From positions 372,001 through 436,000 of the forward strand of contig NZ_JAUSTJ010000003.1 in NCBI RefSeq assembly GCF_030812785.1: DNA of 64,000 nt, given 5' to 3'. The notes under the pieces are model-generated. The model did no database searches, was not told the origin of the DNA, and saw nothing but the letters and a program-made list of their open reading frames with translations. This document shows positions 16,074 to 25,210 of this stretch, one piece after another (the first letter of the stretch is position 1; each line of letters starts with the position of its first letter). The position numbers and the translations under genes were made by a program. This DNA is from Sphingomonas kyeonggiensis (GTDB lineage Bacteria; Pseudomonadota; Alphaproteobacteria; Sphingomonadales; Sphingomonadaceae).

Positions 16074-16817
16074 TCAGCCGCGCGTGTCGAGTTCGGCGAC
16101 GAAGTCATAGGCGTCGCCGCGATACCAGCTCGTCGTCGCCTCGATCACCCGGCCGTCCGCCAGGAACCCGCGCCGCTCGATATAGAGAACCGGCGCACCG
16201 ACCTCGACGCCGAGCAGTGCCGCCCGTTCGGCGTCGCACAAGGCGGCGCGCAGCCGCTGGAGCGCGCGCACCGGGCGATTGCCGGTCGCCTCGAGCGCGG
16301 CATAGAGCGAGGAACTGACCGCCTCGATCCCGGGCAGGCCGAAGCCCGGGATGATCGCGAACTCGAGCGCCATCGGCACGTCGTCGGCATAGCGGATGCG
16401 GTGGAAGCGATAGACTTCGGTGCCGGGGCTGAGGCCGAAGGTGAGCGATTCCTCACCCGTCACCGCGCCGGATGCGCGGATCAGCCATTCGCTCCGTACG
16501 GTCCGCCCGCGCGAGGCCATGTCTTCCGAGAAGGACGAGAGCTTGGCGAACTGCTTCTCGACGCGGCTCGCCACGAAGGTGCCCGCGCCGTGGCGGCGGA
16601 CCAGCAGTCCCTCGTCGACCAGCTTGTCGATCGCCTTGCGCAAGGTGATCCGCGAGACCGAGAGATCGGCGGCCAGGTCCCGCTCGGCGGGCAGGGCTTC
16701 ATTGGGCTTGAGCAGGTTGTCGCGCAGCGCCTCGCGCAACGCGTTCTCGAGCTGCCGGTATAGCGGCCCTCTCCCCGGGCCATCGAGCGGCCTGATCTTT
16801 TCTGCCAGCAGCGGCAT
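16074..16817 (-). CDS. GntR-family (HutC/UTRA) regulator, probable amino-sugar repressor
   Basis: A 247-residue regulator. The winged HTH occupies about residues 15-80 (G-P-L-Y-R-Q-L-E-N-A-L-R; E-R-D-L-A-A-D-L-S-V-S-R-I-T-L-R-K-A-I-D; G-A-G-T-F-V-A). The UTRA ligand-binding domain occupies about 95-235 (Y-R-F-H-R-I-R-Y-A-D-D-V-P-M-A-L-E; P-V-L-Y-I-E-R-R-G-F). The DasR/NagR subgroup of this family senses GlcN-6-P or GlcNAc-6-P. Here it sits between nagA and a divergent TBDR, so control of both is likely. The intergenic region upstream holds repeated TGGTACG elements and a CTGGT-CT-ACCAG palindrome resembling the DasR site core. Confidence 0.88.
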   Translation of the reverse strand: MPLLAEKIRPLDGPGRGPLYRQLENALREALRDNLLKPNEALPAERDLAADLSVSRITLRKAIDKLVDEGLLVRRHGAGTFVASRVEKQFAKLSSFSEDMASRGRTVRSEWLIRASGAVTGEESLTFGLSPGTEVYRFHRIRYADDVPMALEFAIIPGFGLPGIEAVSSSLYAALEATGNRPVRALQRLRAALCDAERAALLGVEVGAPVLYIERRGFLADGRVIEATTSWYRGDAYDFVAELDTRG

Positions 16818-16855
16818 CGCTTCCCCATAATCGGCTGTGCGCCTTATGCAACACT

Positions 16856-16992
16856 AGTACCACTAACGTACCATTGTCAGCAGAAAATTGCACTGGACTG
16901 TAATCCCAATGTAAGAATCCGTCTTGACGACCCCCATTGGCTGAGGAATGGTACGGGTATTGGTACGCGACTGGTCTACCAGCGACGTACCA
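16856..16992. promoter_or_regulatory. Multi-site operator region between gntR-type regulator and TBDR
   Basis: Four copies of TGGTACG/CGTACCA occur at 16867-16873, 16949-16955, 16961-16967 and 16986-16992, plus a near copy AGTACCA at 16856-16862. The pairs at the left and middle are direct repeats spaced 11-12 bases (one turn). The right part, 16962-16991, is a nested 30-bp imperfect palindrome: outer arms GGTACG/CGTACC and inner CTGGT-CT-ACCAG (16971-16982). The core resembles GntR/HutC-type (DasR-like) operators. A TTGACG at 16924-16929 could be a -35 element, but no convincing -10 was found. Confidence 0.6.
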
Positions 16993-17049
16993 CAAAGAAT
17001 CAAAAGAAGCATAAGCAAGTTCAGAAACATCTGACCAAGGGGATGAGAC

Positions 17050-19707
17050 ATGGGGATCCGGGGATTTCTTATCGGCACGGCCAGCGCCATGGCGCTGCTC
17101 ACCGGCGCCGCGCACGCACAGACCAGCGACACCACTGCCCAGCCCGCCGATGAAGGCGAGATCGTCGTCACCGGCTTCCGCGCCTCGCTCGCCCAGTCGA
17201 TCGATGCCAAGCGCAAGGCCGATTCGATCATCGACTCGGTCTCGTCCGAAGATGTCGGCAAGTTCCCCAACACCAACGTCGCCGAAGCGCTGACGCTGGT
17301 TCCGGGCGTCACCGTCGATCGCCAGTTCGGCCAGGGCGAGAAGGTCTCGATCCTCGGCACCGATCCGGCGCTGAACCGCACCCTGCTCAACGGCCAGACC
17401 GTCGCTTCGGCCGACTGGTTCATTCTCGATTCGCCGGGCCGCACCTTCAACTACGCGCTGCTCGCGCCGCAGCTCGTCAACCGCGTCGACGTCTACAAGT
17501 CGCCCGAGGCGCGCATCGACGAAGGATCGATCGGCGGCACCGTCAACGTGCTCACCCGCAAGCCGCTGGAGCTGAAGCCCTTCGTGGTCGCCGGCTCGCT
17601 CGGCTATCTCTACAACGACCGCTCGGAGAAGGGCGACGTCCAGGGCTCGGCGCTGGTCAGCTGGCACAATGCGAGCAAGACCTTCGGCATCCTCGCCTCG
17701 TTCCAGCGCGCCAAGGATCGCCTGCGCCGCGACGGCCTGGAGAGCTATGGCACGATCACCGCGGACTTCTGGGCCGGCAAGAACGACGCCGGCACCAGCT
17801 CGATCACCACGGGCAACTGCACCGCCACCTGCGCGACCACGCTGACCGCGAACCCGGGGGCCAAGTTCCCGAACGCCTTCGGCACTTCCTATTTCGAGCA
17901 GAACCGCGAGCGCCTGACCTATTCGGCTACCGCCCAGTGGAAGCCGGTCGACGAGTTGACCATCACTGCCGACTGGCTGCGCATCGACGCGACCTATGAC
18001 AATCTCAACCAGTCGATGTACGCCTTCCCGGGCAATGTCTGGAACAGCGCCGGTTCGCTGACCGGCCTGACCGTCGACAACGGCATCGTCACCAAGGCGA
18101 GCTTCAAGAACGCGCTGTCGGTGCTCGATGCGCAGTACCGCGTCGCCGAGATGCACTCGCAGACATTCCGCGGCCAGATCGGCTGGGACGACGTGCATTG
18201 GGACCTGAATGTCGAGGGCGGCGTGTCCGATGCGGACGGCGGCACCAAGAAGCAGGTGTTCCTCGAGTTCCTCAACTGGGCCGACTATACCGTCGATATC
18301 AGCGGCGCGCCCGACAAGCCCGGCACGCTGACCTATGGCAGCAACGTGCTCGGTAACCCCGCGGCCTTCGCCACCGATCCGGGCTGGAGCGGCAACCTCG
18401 TCAACAAGCCCACCACCGACAAGGAGCGCTACGGCCAGGTCGATCTCGGCCTGAAGTTCGACGGCTCGCTGAAGCGCTGGTCGTTCGGCTACAAGTATCG
18501 CCACCACGAGACCGGCCAGGAATATGCCGGCATCGCGCTGACCGGCCTCTCGGTGCCGGCGAGCAATTTCGACACCCGCCCGGTCAAGGACAATTACCTG
18601 TCGGGCTTTGACGGCATCAACGACCAGATGGCCGGCCGCTTCATCATCAACGGCGATTCGATGGTGGACTATGTCCAGGGCCGTCCGAACCTGCCGACCC
18701 CGTCGATGTTCGCCGCCGCCGAGTTCACCGCCGGCAACTGGAACATCAAGGAAGACATCCAGGCGCTCTACAGCCAGATCAACTTCGAGCAGGGCGCCCT
18801 GCGCGGCAATATCGGCGCGCGCTATGTCCACACCAAGACCGAGAGCGCGGGCTTCGTCTGCAAGCCGGGTGCCGCCTGCAACGCGCAGGCCGACTGGATC
18901 TGGCAGACCACGACCCGCTCGTACGACAATGTCCTGCCGAGCGTGAACATCGCGGTCGCGCTGCAGAAGGACCTGACCTTCCGCTTCGCCGCTGCGCAGG
19001 TGATCGCGCGGCCCAACTATGCCGACATGTCCAACTATTTCTGGCTTTCGGACCAGATCGGCACCGGCGGCGGCGGCAACCCGAACCTGAAGCCCTACGA
19101 ATCGACCAACTACAATGCGTCGCTCGAATGGTATTTCGCGCCGCGCGCGATCCTGGCGGCCGAGGTGTTCTACAAGGACATCGGCAACTACATCCTGCAG
19201 AAGACTGCCCGCGAGCAGTATTTCAACCAGTTCGTCGGCGCCGTGACCACCTACAACATCAGCCGGCCGTTCAATGCGGGCTCGGCCAATGTGAAGGGCT
19301 TCGCGATCGCCTATCAGCAGAGCCTGCCGCTCGGCTTCGGCCTGCTCGCCAACTACACCTATGCGGACGGCAAGGGCGAGGCGGGGGCGGACCTGCCCTA
19401 CAACTCGAAGCACCAGGCGAGCCTCAGCCCGTTCTTCGAGAGCGGTCCGGTCGCCCTGCGCGCAACCTATACGTGGCGTTCGAAGTACTTCACCGGTATC
19501 GACCGCGGTGACCAGATGTACGTCCGCGACAGCGCCAATATCGACGTGTCGGCGACGTACAACATCACCAAGGAGATCGGGCTGACCGTCTCGGGCATGA
19601 ACCTGACCGACAGCCAGTACTACGCCTATGCCAACACGCAGGCGCTGCCGCGCGGCGTGTACAAGAACGGCCGCAAGCTGCTCGCGACCGTCAATGTGAA
19701 CTTCTGA
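17050..19707 (+). CDS. TonB-dependent receptor, probable amino-sugar/chitooligosaccharide transporter
   Basis: An 885-residue outer-membrane receptor. Signal peptide about 1-24 (A-S-A-M-A-L-L-T-G-A-A-H-A). TonB-box-like E-G-E-I-V-V-T-G-F-R at about 36-45, then the phrase S-I-D-A-K-R-K-A-D-S-I-I-D-S-V-S that marks the large carbohydrate TBDR group of Caulobacter and sphingomonads. Plug about 55-170, barrel to the C-terminus ending A-T-V-N-V-N-F. Context (nagA, UTRA regulator) suggests GlcNAc or chitin-oligomer uptake; this is inferred from neighbours. The transcript probably initiates within the repeat-rich operator region and ends at a strong terminator at 19721-19769. Confidence 0.9.
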   Translation: MGIRGFLIGTASAMALLTGAAHAQTSDTTAQPADEGEIVVTGFRASLAQSIDAKRKADSIIDSVSSEDVGKFPNTNVAEALTLVPGVTVDRQFGQGEKVSILGTDPALNRTLLNGQTVASADWFILDSPGRTFNYALLAPQLVNRVDVYKSPEARIDEGSIGGTVNVLTRKPLELKPFVVAGSLGYLYNDRSEKGDVQGSALVSWHNASKTFGILASFQRAKDRLRRDGLESYGTITADFWAGKNDAGTSSITTGNCTATCATTLTANPGAKFPNAFGTSYFEQNRERLTYSATAQWKPVDELTITADWLRIDATYDNLNQSMYAFPGNVWNSAGSLTGLTVDNGIVTKASFKNALSVLDAQYRVAEMHSQTFRGQIGWDDVHWDLNVEGGVSDADGGTKKQVFLEFLNWADYTVDISGAPDKPGTLTYGSNVLGNPAAFATDPGWSGNLVNKPTTDKERYGQVDLGLKFDGSLKRWSFGYKYRHHETGQEYAGIALTGLSVPASNFDTRPVKDNYLSGFDGINDQMAGRFIINGDSMVDYVQGRPNLPTPSMFAAAEFTAGNWNIKEDIQALYSQINFEQGALRGNIGARYVHTKTESAGFVCKPGAACNAQADWIWQTTTRSYDNVLPSVNIAVALQKDLTFRFAAAQVIARPNYADMSNYFWLSDQIGTGGGGNPNLKPYESTNYNASLEWYFAPRAILAAEVFYKDIGNYILQKTAREQYFNQFVGAVTTYNISRPFNAGSANVKGFAIAYQQSLPLGFGLLANYTYADGKGEAGADLPYNSKHQASLSPFFESGPVALRATYTWRSKYFTGIDRGDQMYVRDSANIDVSATYNITKEIGLTVSGMNLTDSQYYAYANTQALPRGVYKNGRKLLATVNVNF

Positions 19708-19720
19708 CCCTCCAACCCCT

Positions 19721-19769
19721 GGGCCGGCGGCCGGACGCGCAATCGTCCGTCCGCCGGCCCTTTTTCTTT
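19721..19769 (+). terminator. Rho-independent terminator
   Basis: A 17-bp stem (19721-19737 with 19744-19760, one mismatch), a 6-base loop, and a T-tract TTTTTCTTT at 19761-19769, 14 bases after the TBDR stop. This is the clearest intrinsic terminator in the window. Confidence 0.92.
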
Positions 19770-19885
19770 GCAATCATGCGCCGGCCGCCGAGCCGCCGGA
19801 CCACCGGATTCGGATAATGCTATCCGTAGTGGCACCGAAGCATGGTTTATCAATCCGTTCATCTCACTGAATTTACTGGTTTTCG

Positions 19886-22800
19886 ATGCTTCAGCACGCG
19901 CTCCCCCCGGAACGGGCCGAAAGTCACGACACCAGCACGCCGCCGACCTGGGACAGGGTAAGGCGGCTCGAGGCGCTTGCCCGCGCCCAGGTCCGGCTCG
20001 CCGAGACGCAGCTCGACCTTGACCATTTCATGCAGGTGGTGGTCGAGGAGCTCGGCCTCCTGATCGAAGGGGCCGGCGTGGTCGTCGAGCTGATCGACGG
20101 CCGCGATCTTGTTTACACGGCGGCGAGCCCGTCGATGCGGACGTTCCTCGGATTGCGGGTGAAGCGGGCGGGCAGCCTCTCGGGCCTTTGCGCGGCGCAG
20201 GGCGAATTGCTGCTCAGCAACGACACCGCGACCGACGATCGGGTCGACCGGGCCGCCTGCCAGCGCACCGGCGTGCGGGCGATGATCTGCGCGCCGCTTC
20301 TCGACGACGGGCTGGCACGCGGCGTGGTCAAGGTCTGCGCTTCGACGCCGCACCGCTTCGGCGAGGACGATGTCCAGGCGCTGCGCCTGCTCAGCGCCAT
20401 GCTCTCCGCCGAGATGCGCAAGCAGCTCCGCTTCGACGAAACCGAACGCGATCTCGCGCAGCGGACGGCGGCGGTGGAGCAGCTCTCCCGCGAGGTCGGC
20501 GAGCGCGCCGCTCTCGAGGCCTCGCTGCGGGCGAAGGAAGAGCGCCTCTCCGGCATCATCGGCAACGCGCACCAGGCGATCGTCACGATGACGAGCGAGA
20601 GCATCATCACCTGCTGGAACCGCCAGGCCGAGCTGACCTTCGGCTGGTCCGAGCAGGAGGCGATCGGGCGCGACCTGGCCGAGCTGATCATCCCGGCGGA
20701 ATTGCGGGACAGCCACCGAGCGGCGCTTTCCCGTTTCGTCGCGACCGGCGAAGGCACGCTGATCGGGAGCCGGATCGAGGTCCAGGCGCTGCATCGCACC
20801 GGGAAGTCCATGCCGGTGGAACTCGCGATCAACGCGGCGCACACCCAGGAGGGCTGGGAATTCACCGCGCTGCTGCACGACATCTCCGAGCGCAGGAAGC
20901 GGACCGAGCAGTTCGAGAACGCGTTCAACCACGCGCCGATCGGCATGGCGCTGGTATCGGCCGAGGGCGGCTTCCTCCGCGTCAACGAGGCGTTCGTGCG
21001 CATCGTCGGCTATGCGCCGGACGAGATCGCCGGGCTCGACTTCCAGACGATCACGCATCCCGCCGATCTGGAGGCGGATCTTGCGCAGCTGGCCGACCTG
21101 ATCGCCGGCAGGATCGGCAGCTACAAGATGGACAAGCGCTATGTCCACAAGACCGGACGCGAGGTCTGGGTGCGGCTCTCGGTGTCGATGGTCGAGGCCG
21201 AGGACGGCAATCCTCCCCATTTCATCGCGCAGGTCGAGGACCTGACCAATGCGCGCGAAGTGGAGAACCGCTACCGGCTGATGGCGCGCAACTCGACCGA
21301 CATGATCACGACGACCGATCTGGAGGGGCGCATCACCTTCATCTCGCCTTCGTGCGAGAAGATCATGGGGCTCAACCCCGCCGACCTGCTCGGCCGGCCG
21401 GCGTTTGATTTCGTGCACGCCGAGGATCTTCCGGCGCTGCGCCGCGAATATGGAACGCTGATCCGCACCGGCACCGCGGAGCGGGTGCGCTGGCGCTCGC
21501 AGCGCGCCGATGGCGAGTGGATCTGGCTCGAATCGAGCATCGGCATCCTGCACGACGCGCAGGATGCGGCGATGACCGGCTTCATCGATGTCGTCCGCGA
21601 CGTGACCGACCGCAAGCGGCGCGAGGACGCGCTGGCCGCGGCGACGCTCAAGGCGGAGCAGGCGGTGAAGTCGAAGTCGGACTTCGTCGCCAATGTGAGC
21701 CACGAGCTGCGGACGCCGCTCAACAGCATCATCGGCTTTTCCCGCCTGCTGGACGAGGCGCCGGAGCTGCGCGACGAGACGCGGCAGCGCGTGCGGCTGA
21801 TCCACAATGCCGGCCAGGCGCTGCGCGGCGTGATCGACAATGTGCTCGACTTCTCGAAGCTGGAGGCGGAGGCGCTCGAGCTGAACTCCGTCTCGTTCGA
21901 CCTGCACGCATTCGTGCGAGAGACCGTGGCGCTGATGGAACCGCAGGCAGCCGCCCGGGACATCGACCTGCGTGCGCTTGTCGGGTCGGACGTCCCGGCC
22001 TGGATGGAAGGCGACGATGCCCGGCTGCGCCAGGTGGTGCTCAACCTGTTGTCGAACGCGATCAAGTTCACCCATGAAGGCTCGGTGACGCTCACCGCCT
22101 GGACGACCGGGAAGCGGAGCGACCAGCGCCTGCGCGTCGAGGTGCGCGACACCGGTGCCGGAATCCCGGCGGAAAAGGCCGCGACTTTGTTCAACCGGTT
22201 CGTCCAGGCGGGGCCGGCGATCGGCGCGCATTATGGCGGCACCGGCCTTGGTCTCGCGATCAGCCGCCAGCTGATCGAGCTGATGCAGGGCGCGATGGGC
22301 CTGTCGAGCGAAGTCGGCCAGGGATCGACCTTCTGGTTCGAAATTCCGTTGCGCGAAGGGCGCCCGATCGCCGTGCGGGGCAAGGCCGAGCGGCGACCGC
22401 TGCTCGACTTTTCCGGCAAGCGGATCCTGGTCGTCGACGATGTCGACCTGAACCGCGAGCTCATGCTGGCCACGCTGTCGCGCTACGGGTTCGACGTGTC
22501 GCTTGCGGCCGACGGGGCGGAGGCGGTCGAGGCGGTGCTCGGCGGCAGCTTCGATCTGGTGCTGATGGATTGCCAGATGCCGGTCATGGACGGCTTTGCG
22601 GCGACCAAGGCGATCCGCGCGGCGCAGGCGCCGCAGAGTTCGGTGCCGATCGTCGCGCTTACCGCGAGTGCCCAGGCGGCGCATCTCGACCGGTGCAGCC
22701 AGGCCGGCATGAACGACCAGCTCACCAAGCCGCTTGACGAGCGCCAGCTGGAACGGGTGCTGGCCGAGCAGCTGCCGCCGGCGGAAGAGGAGGCGCGGCC

Positions 22801-23107
22801 CGAGGCGGCTGTCGCGGAGACGCCGGCTGCGGCGCCCAAGCCCTCGCTCGAAGCGCGCTATCTCGCGCGCAAGATCGCCACGCTGACCAAGATCGCCTCC
22901 GCGCTCGAACAGGGCGCGATCAGCGATGCGGCGAGCGACGAGATTCACGCCCTGGCGCACCAGCTCGCGGGGATCGCCGGCATGTTCGGCCAGCCGGAAC
23001 TCGGCGACCTGGCAAGCCGGCTCGAGGAAGGGCTGGAGCGCTGGTCGTGCGAGGAGCGGCTCGAAGAGGTGCGCGCTCTCTACCGCGAACTGCTGGCGGC
23101 CTGCTGA
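19886..23107 (+). CDS. Hybrid sensor histidine kinase (GAF-PAS-PAS-PAS-HisKA-HATPase-REC-Hpt)
   Basis: A 1,073-residue soluble phosphorelay protein without transmembrane segments. GAF about 40-185; coiled linker to about 225; three PAS domains about 225-340, 345-470 and 470-590; HisKA with H606 in N-V-S-H-E-L-R-T-P; HATPase about 700-825 (N-L-L-S-N-A-I-K-F; D-T-G-A-G-I; G-T-G-L-G-L-A-I). The receiver spans about 848-965 with phosphoacceptor D895 (L-M-D-C-Q-M-P-V-M-D-G). A C-terminal Hpt-like domain has H1025 in A-H-Q-L-A-G, where the usual Lys (AHxLKG) is Ala. It senses a cytosolic signal through GAF/PAS; the ligand is unknown. No cognate response regulator is adjacent; the next gene converges with a 4-base gap. 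Confidence 0.92.
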   Translation: MLQHALPPERAESHDTSTPPTWDRVRRLEALARAQVRLAETQLDLDHFMQVVVEELGLLIEGAGVVVELIDGRDLVYTAASPSMRTFLGLRVKRAGSLSGLCAAQGELLLSNDTATDDRVDRAACQRTGVRAMICAPLLDDGLARGVVKVCASTPHRFGEDDVQALRLLSAMLSAEMRKQLRFDETERDLAQRTAAVEQLSREVGERAALEASLRAKEERLSGIIGNAHQAIVTMTSESIITCWNRQAELTFGWSEQEAIGRDLAELIIPAELRDSHRAALSRFVATGEGTLIGSRIEVQALHRTGKSMPVELAINAAHTQEGWEFTALLHDISERRKRTEQFENAFNHAPIGMALVSAEGGFLRVNEAFVRIVGYAPDEIAGLDFQTITHPADLEADLAQLADLIAGRIGSYKMDKRYVHKTGREVWVRLSVSMVEAEDGNPPHFIAQVEDLTNAREVENRYRLMARNSTDMITTTDLEGRITFISPSCEKIMGLNPADLLGRPAFDFVHAEDLPALRREYGTLIRTGTAERVRWRSQRADGEWIWLESSIGILHDAQDAAMTGFIDVVRDVTDRKRREDALAAATLKAEQAVKSKSDFVANVSHELRTPLNSIIGFSRLLDEAPELRDETRQRVRLIHNAGQALRGVIDNVLDFSKLEAEALELNSVSFDLHAFVRETVALMEPQAAARDIDLRALVGSDVPAWMEGDDARLRQVVLNLLSNAIKFTHEGSVTLTAWTTGKRSDQRLRVEVRDTGAGIPAEKAATLFNRFVQAGPAIGAHYGGTGLGLAISRQLIELMQGAMGLSSEVGQGSTFWFEIPLREGRPIAVRGKAERRPLLDFSGKRILVVDDVDLNRELMLATLSRYGFDVSLAADGAEAVEAVLGGSFDLVLMDCQMPVMDGFAATKAIRAAQAPQSSVPIVALTASAQAAHLDRCSQAGMNDQLTKPLDERQLERVLAEQLPPAEEEARPEAAVAETPAAAPKPSLEARYLARKIATLTKIASALEQGAISDAASDEIHALAHQLAGIAGMFGQPELGDLASRLEEGLERWSCEERLEEVRALYRELLAAC

Positions 23108-23111
23108 CCGG

Positions 23112-24221
23112 CTACTGCGCCTGCCCATAGGATGCATAGTCCGCCGCGACCTGCGCTTCCATCCGCGTCGCGGCGGCGAGGTCCGCTTCCGCATCGGCAG
23201 TGCGGCCGAGGCGTTTGGCCGCGATCCCGCGGCCATAGAGCGCCGACGCCATCTTCGCGTCGCCCTTCACCGCCTTGTCGTACAAGGTCCAGGCATCCTG
23301 CCACCGCTTCTGCTGGAGCGCGACCAGGCCGGCGCTGTCGTAGCTGTTGGGTTCCGCTGCCAGCGCCAGGGCCTGATCGCATTGCGCACGGGCCTTGTCG
23401 AACTCGCGTTTCAGATAGGCGGCGCGCGTCCAGCAGGCGGAATTGAAGCCGACGGCGTATTTGGGTGCGCGCGCGGTGAGCGCATCATAGTCGCGCACCG
23501 CATCTTCGTGCCGTCCCAGATCCTGATAGAGGCCGGCGCGCCGTTCCAGCGCGATGGCAAGGGTCGGATCGATCGCCAGCGCGGCGGTGAAATCGGCGAT
23601 CTGGCTTTCGGCCGGTCGCTTCAGCACGCCGCGGACGATGCCGCGACGATAAAGGGTGAGCGCGTGTTCGGCCGTATCCGCCATGCCGGCCTGAATCGCC
23701 CGGTCGAAATCGGCGAGCGCTGCCGGCCATTGCTGCTCGCTGCCGACGATCCGCGCGCGGACCGAATAGGCATAGCCGTTGCCGGCATCGAGCTTGATCG
23801 CCTTTTCCACCGCGATACGGGCATTGGCCTTGTCGCTGCGCCGCAGCTGGGCGTCCGCCAATCCCGCATGCACCATGCTGCGCCACTGGGCGGTGAAGCC
23901 GGACACGCCACGCGCGGCATCGAGCCTGGCCATCGCCGGATCCTGCGGGGCTTCGGCGATCTTGAGCGCACCGGTGAAGTCGGCCGCCGCATCGTCGGCC
24001 GCGTCGTTCCGCAACAAGGCTGCGCCACGAACCGCCAGCGCCCGGGCCCGAGTCGCATCGGGCACCCCGAAATCGGCCGCGATCAGTTCGCGGCACGCCG
24101 ACACTTCCTGCTTGAGGCAGCGCTCCTCGTAGAGTCCGCGGACATAGTCCGACATGCGGCCCTGGGCGGCCGCAGTCCCGCTGACCAGCAGCGCAATCGA
24201 AACACAGGCGATCCGGATCAT
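23112..24221 (-). CDS. Exported tetratricopeptide-repeat protein
   Basis: A 369-residue protein with signal peptide about 1-20 (I-R-I-A-C-V-S-I-A-L-L-V-S-G-T-A-A-A). The rest is a run of 34-residue TPR-like helices: A-R-I-A-V-E-K-A-I-K-L-D, D-F-D-R-A-I-Q-A-G, D-F-T-A-A-L-A-I-D-P, and several A-x-x-Y/L-G-A patterns, with an early Cys pair (C-L-K-Q-E-V-S-A-C). TPR proteins act as periplasmic protein-interaction scaffolds. The ATG at 24221 follows GGGGGCCTT and gives a proper signal peptide. It converges on the hybrid kinase. No specific partner can be named. Confidence 0.8.
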   Translation of the reverse strand: MIRIACVSIALLVSGTAAAQGRMSDYVRGLYEERCLKQEVSACRELIAADFGVPDATRARALAVRGAALLRNDAADDAAADFTGALKIAEAPQDPAMARLDAARGVSGFTAQWRSMVHAGLADAQLRRSDKANARIAVEKAIKLDAGNGYAYSVRARIVGSEQQWPAALADFDRAIQAGMADTAEHALTLYRRGIVRGVLKRPAESQIADFTAALAIDPTLAIALERRAGLYQDLGRHEDAVRDYDALTARAPKYAVGFNSACWTRAAYLKREFDKARAQCDQALALAAEPNSYDSAGLVALQQKRWQDAWTLYDKAVKGDAKMASALYGRGIAAKRLGRTADAEADLAAATRMEAQVAADYASYGQAQ

Positions 24222-24327
24222 AAGGCCCCCCTCATCGGCAAAACGCCATTCCAGCCGCGATGCATAGCAAGGACGTCCGGAGCGGTCATTCAACCATGTA
24301 AGGGGGGCGAGGCATCTCCGCTCGCCG

Positions 24328-25128
24328 TCAGAACGCCGAGCGCACCGTGCCGCCATCGACCCGGATCGTCGCGCCGCTGACATAGGCTGCGAGCCCGCTG
24401 GCCAGATAGGTGACGGCAGCCGCGATCTCTTCCGGCCGGCCCAGGCGGCCGACATCGTTCGGCACCAGATCCTTGACGCAGCCGCGCTCGATCTCCTCCC
24501 AGCTCTCGCCCCAGCCCTGCTTGGGGGCAATCTCTTCGAGCAGTTTGCGCACCGACGGCACCAGGATGGCGCCCGGCGCGACGATGTTCGAAGTGACGCC
24601 CGTGCCCTTGAGCTGGCGGGCGAGCGACACGGCCAGATTGTGGCGTGCGGCGAGCGAGGCCTGATAGTCGGGATGCATGGTCGCCGGCTGCTCGGCGAGC
24701 CCGCCGCCGATCTGGATGACGCGTCCCCAGCCGCGCGCGACCATCGGCGGGACGATGCGCTGGATCATCCGGACGGCCGAGAAGACATTCACCTCGAAGG
24801 TCTCGGCCCATTTGTCCGGCGTCGCGCTGTGCCAGTCGAGATGATGATAATAGCCGGCATTGTTGACGAGGATGTCGATCGCGCCGCCGGCAAGGGCCTG
24901 CTCCGCGACGGCATCGGCGCCTGCGTCATTGGCAAGGTCGCCGATCGCGATATCGGCGACGCCGCCGGCTGCGACGATGTCTGCCGCGACCTTGCGGGTC
25001 CGCGCTTCGTCGCGGCCGTGCACGACCACCGCGGCGCCCTCGGCGGCGAGCATGCGGGCAATGGCTTCGCCAAGGCCCGACGATGCGCCGGTGACGAGCG
25101 CCCGGCGCGTTTCCAGTTCGGTCTTCAT
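24328..25128 (-). CDS. Short-chain dehydrogenase/reductase with altered active site
   Basis: A 266-residue Rossmann protein. Cofactor motif T-G-A-S-S-G-L-G at residues 13-20; N-N-A-G at 89-92; structural Asn in V-N-V-F (114). The usual catalytic Ser position reads I-G-G-G (140-143), and the YxxxK motif reads Y155-Q-A-S-L159, with Leu in place of Lys. The C-terminal I-R-V-D-G-G is typical. Cofactor binding is likely, but normal SDR proton-relay chemistry is doubtful. The ATG at 25128 was chosen over a TTG two codons upstream because of GGAG about 8 bases ahead. It is divergent from a LysR gene, which probably controls it. Confidence 0.88.
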   Translation of the reverse strand: MKTELETRRALVTGASSGLGEAIARMLAAEGAAVVVHGRDEARTRKVAADIVAAGGVADIAIGDLANDAGADAVAEQALAGGAIDILVNNAGYYHHLDWHSATPDKWAETFEVNVFSAVRMIQRIVPPMVARGWGRVIQIGGGLAEQPATMHPDYQASLAARHNLAVSLARQLKGTGVTSNIVAPGAILVPSVRKLLEEIAPKQGWGESWEEIERGCVKDLVPNDVGRLGRPEEIAAAVTYLASGLAAYVSGATIRVDGGTVRSAF

Positions 25129-25174
25129 CCTCAAATCTCCTGATGCTTGCGATGCACTGGAGATGGGCCCAGAT

Positions 25175-25200
25175 GATTGCCTTGATTAGCTTGCGCAATC
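25175..25200. promoter_or_regulatory. Candidate LysR binding site
   Basis: An inverted repeat with 6-bp arms GATTGC (25175-25180) and GCAATC (25195-25200) lies 10 bases before the lysR start and 46 bases before the divergent SDR start. Position and dyad symmetry fit a LysR-type recognition site; it is not a strict T-N11-A match. Confidence 0.45.
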
Positions 25201-25210
25201 GGGATGGGTT

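Noticed and set aside
16699..19773. A 1,024-codon minus-strand open frame opposite the TBDR
   Set aside because: The plus-strand gene has signal peptide, TonB box, plug and barrel; the antisense product has none and is a GC-frame artefact.
19859..23236. An 1,125-codon minus-strand open frame opposite the hybrid kinase
   Set aside because: The plus strand carries all kinase, receiver and PAS motifs; the antisense translation is Arg/His/Leu-rich without domains.
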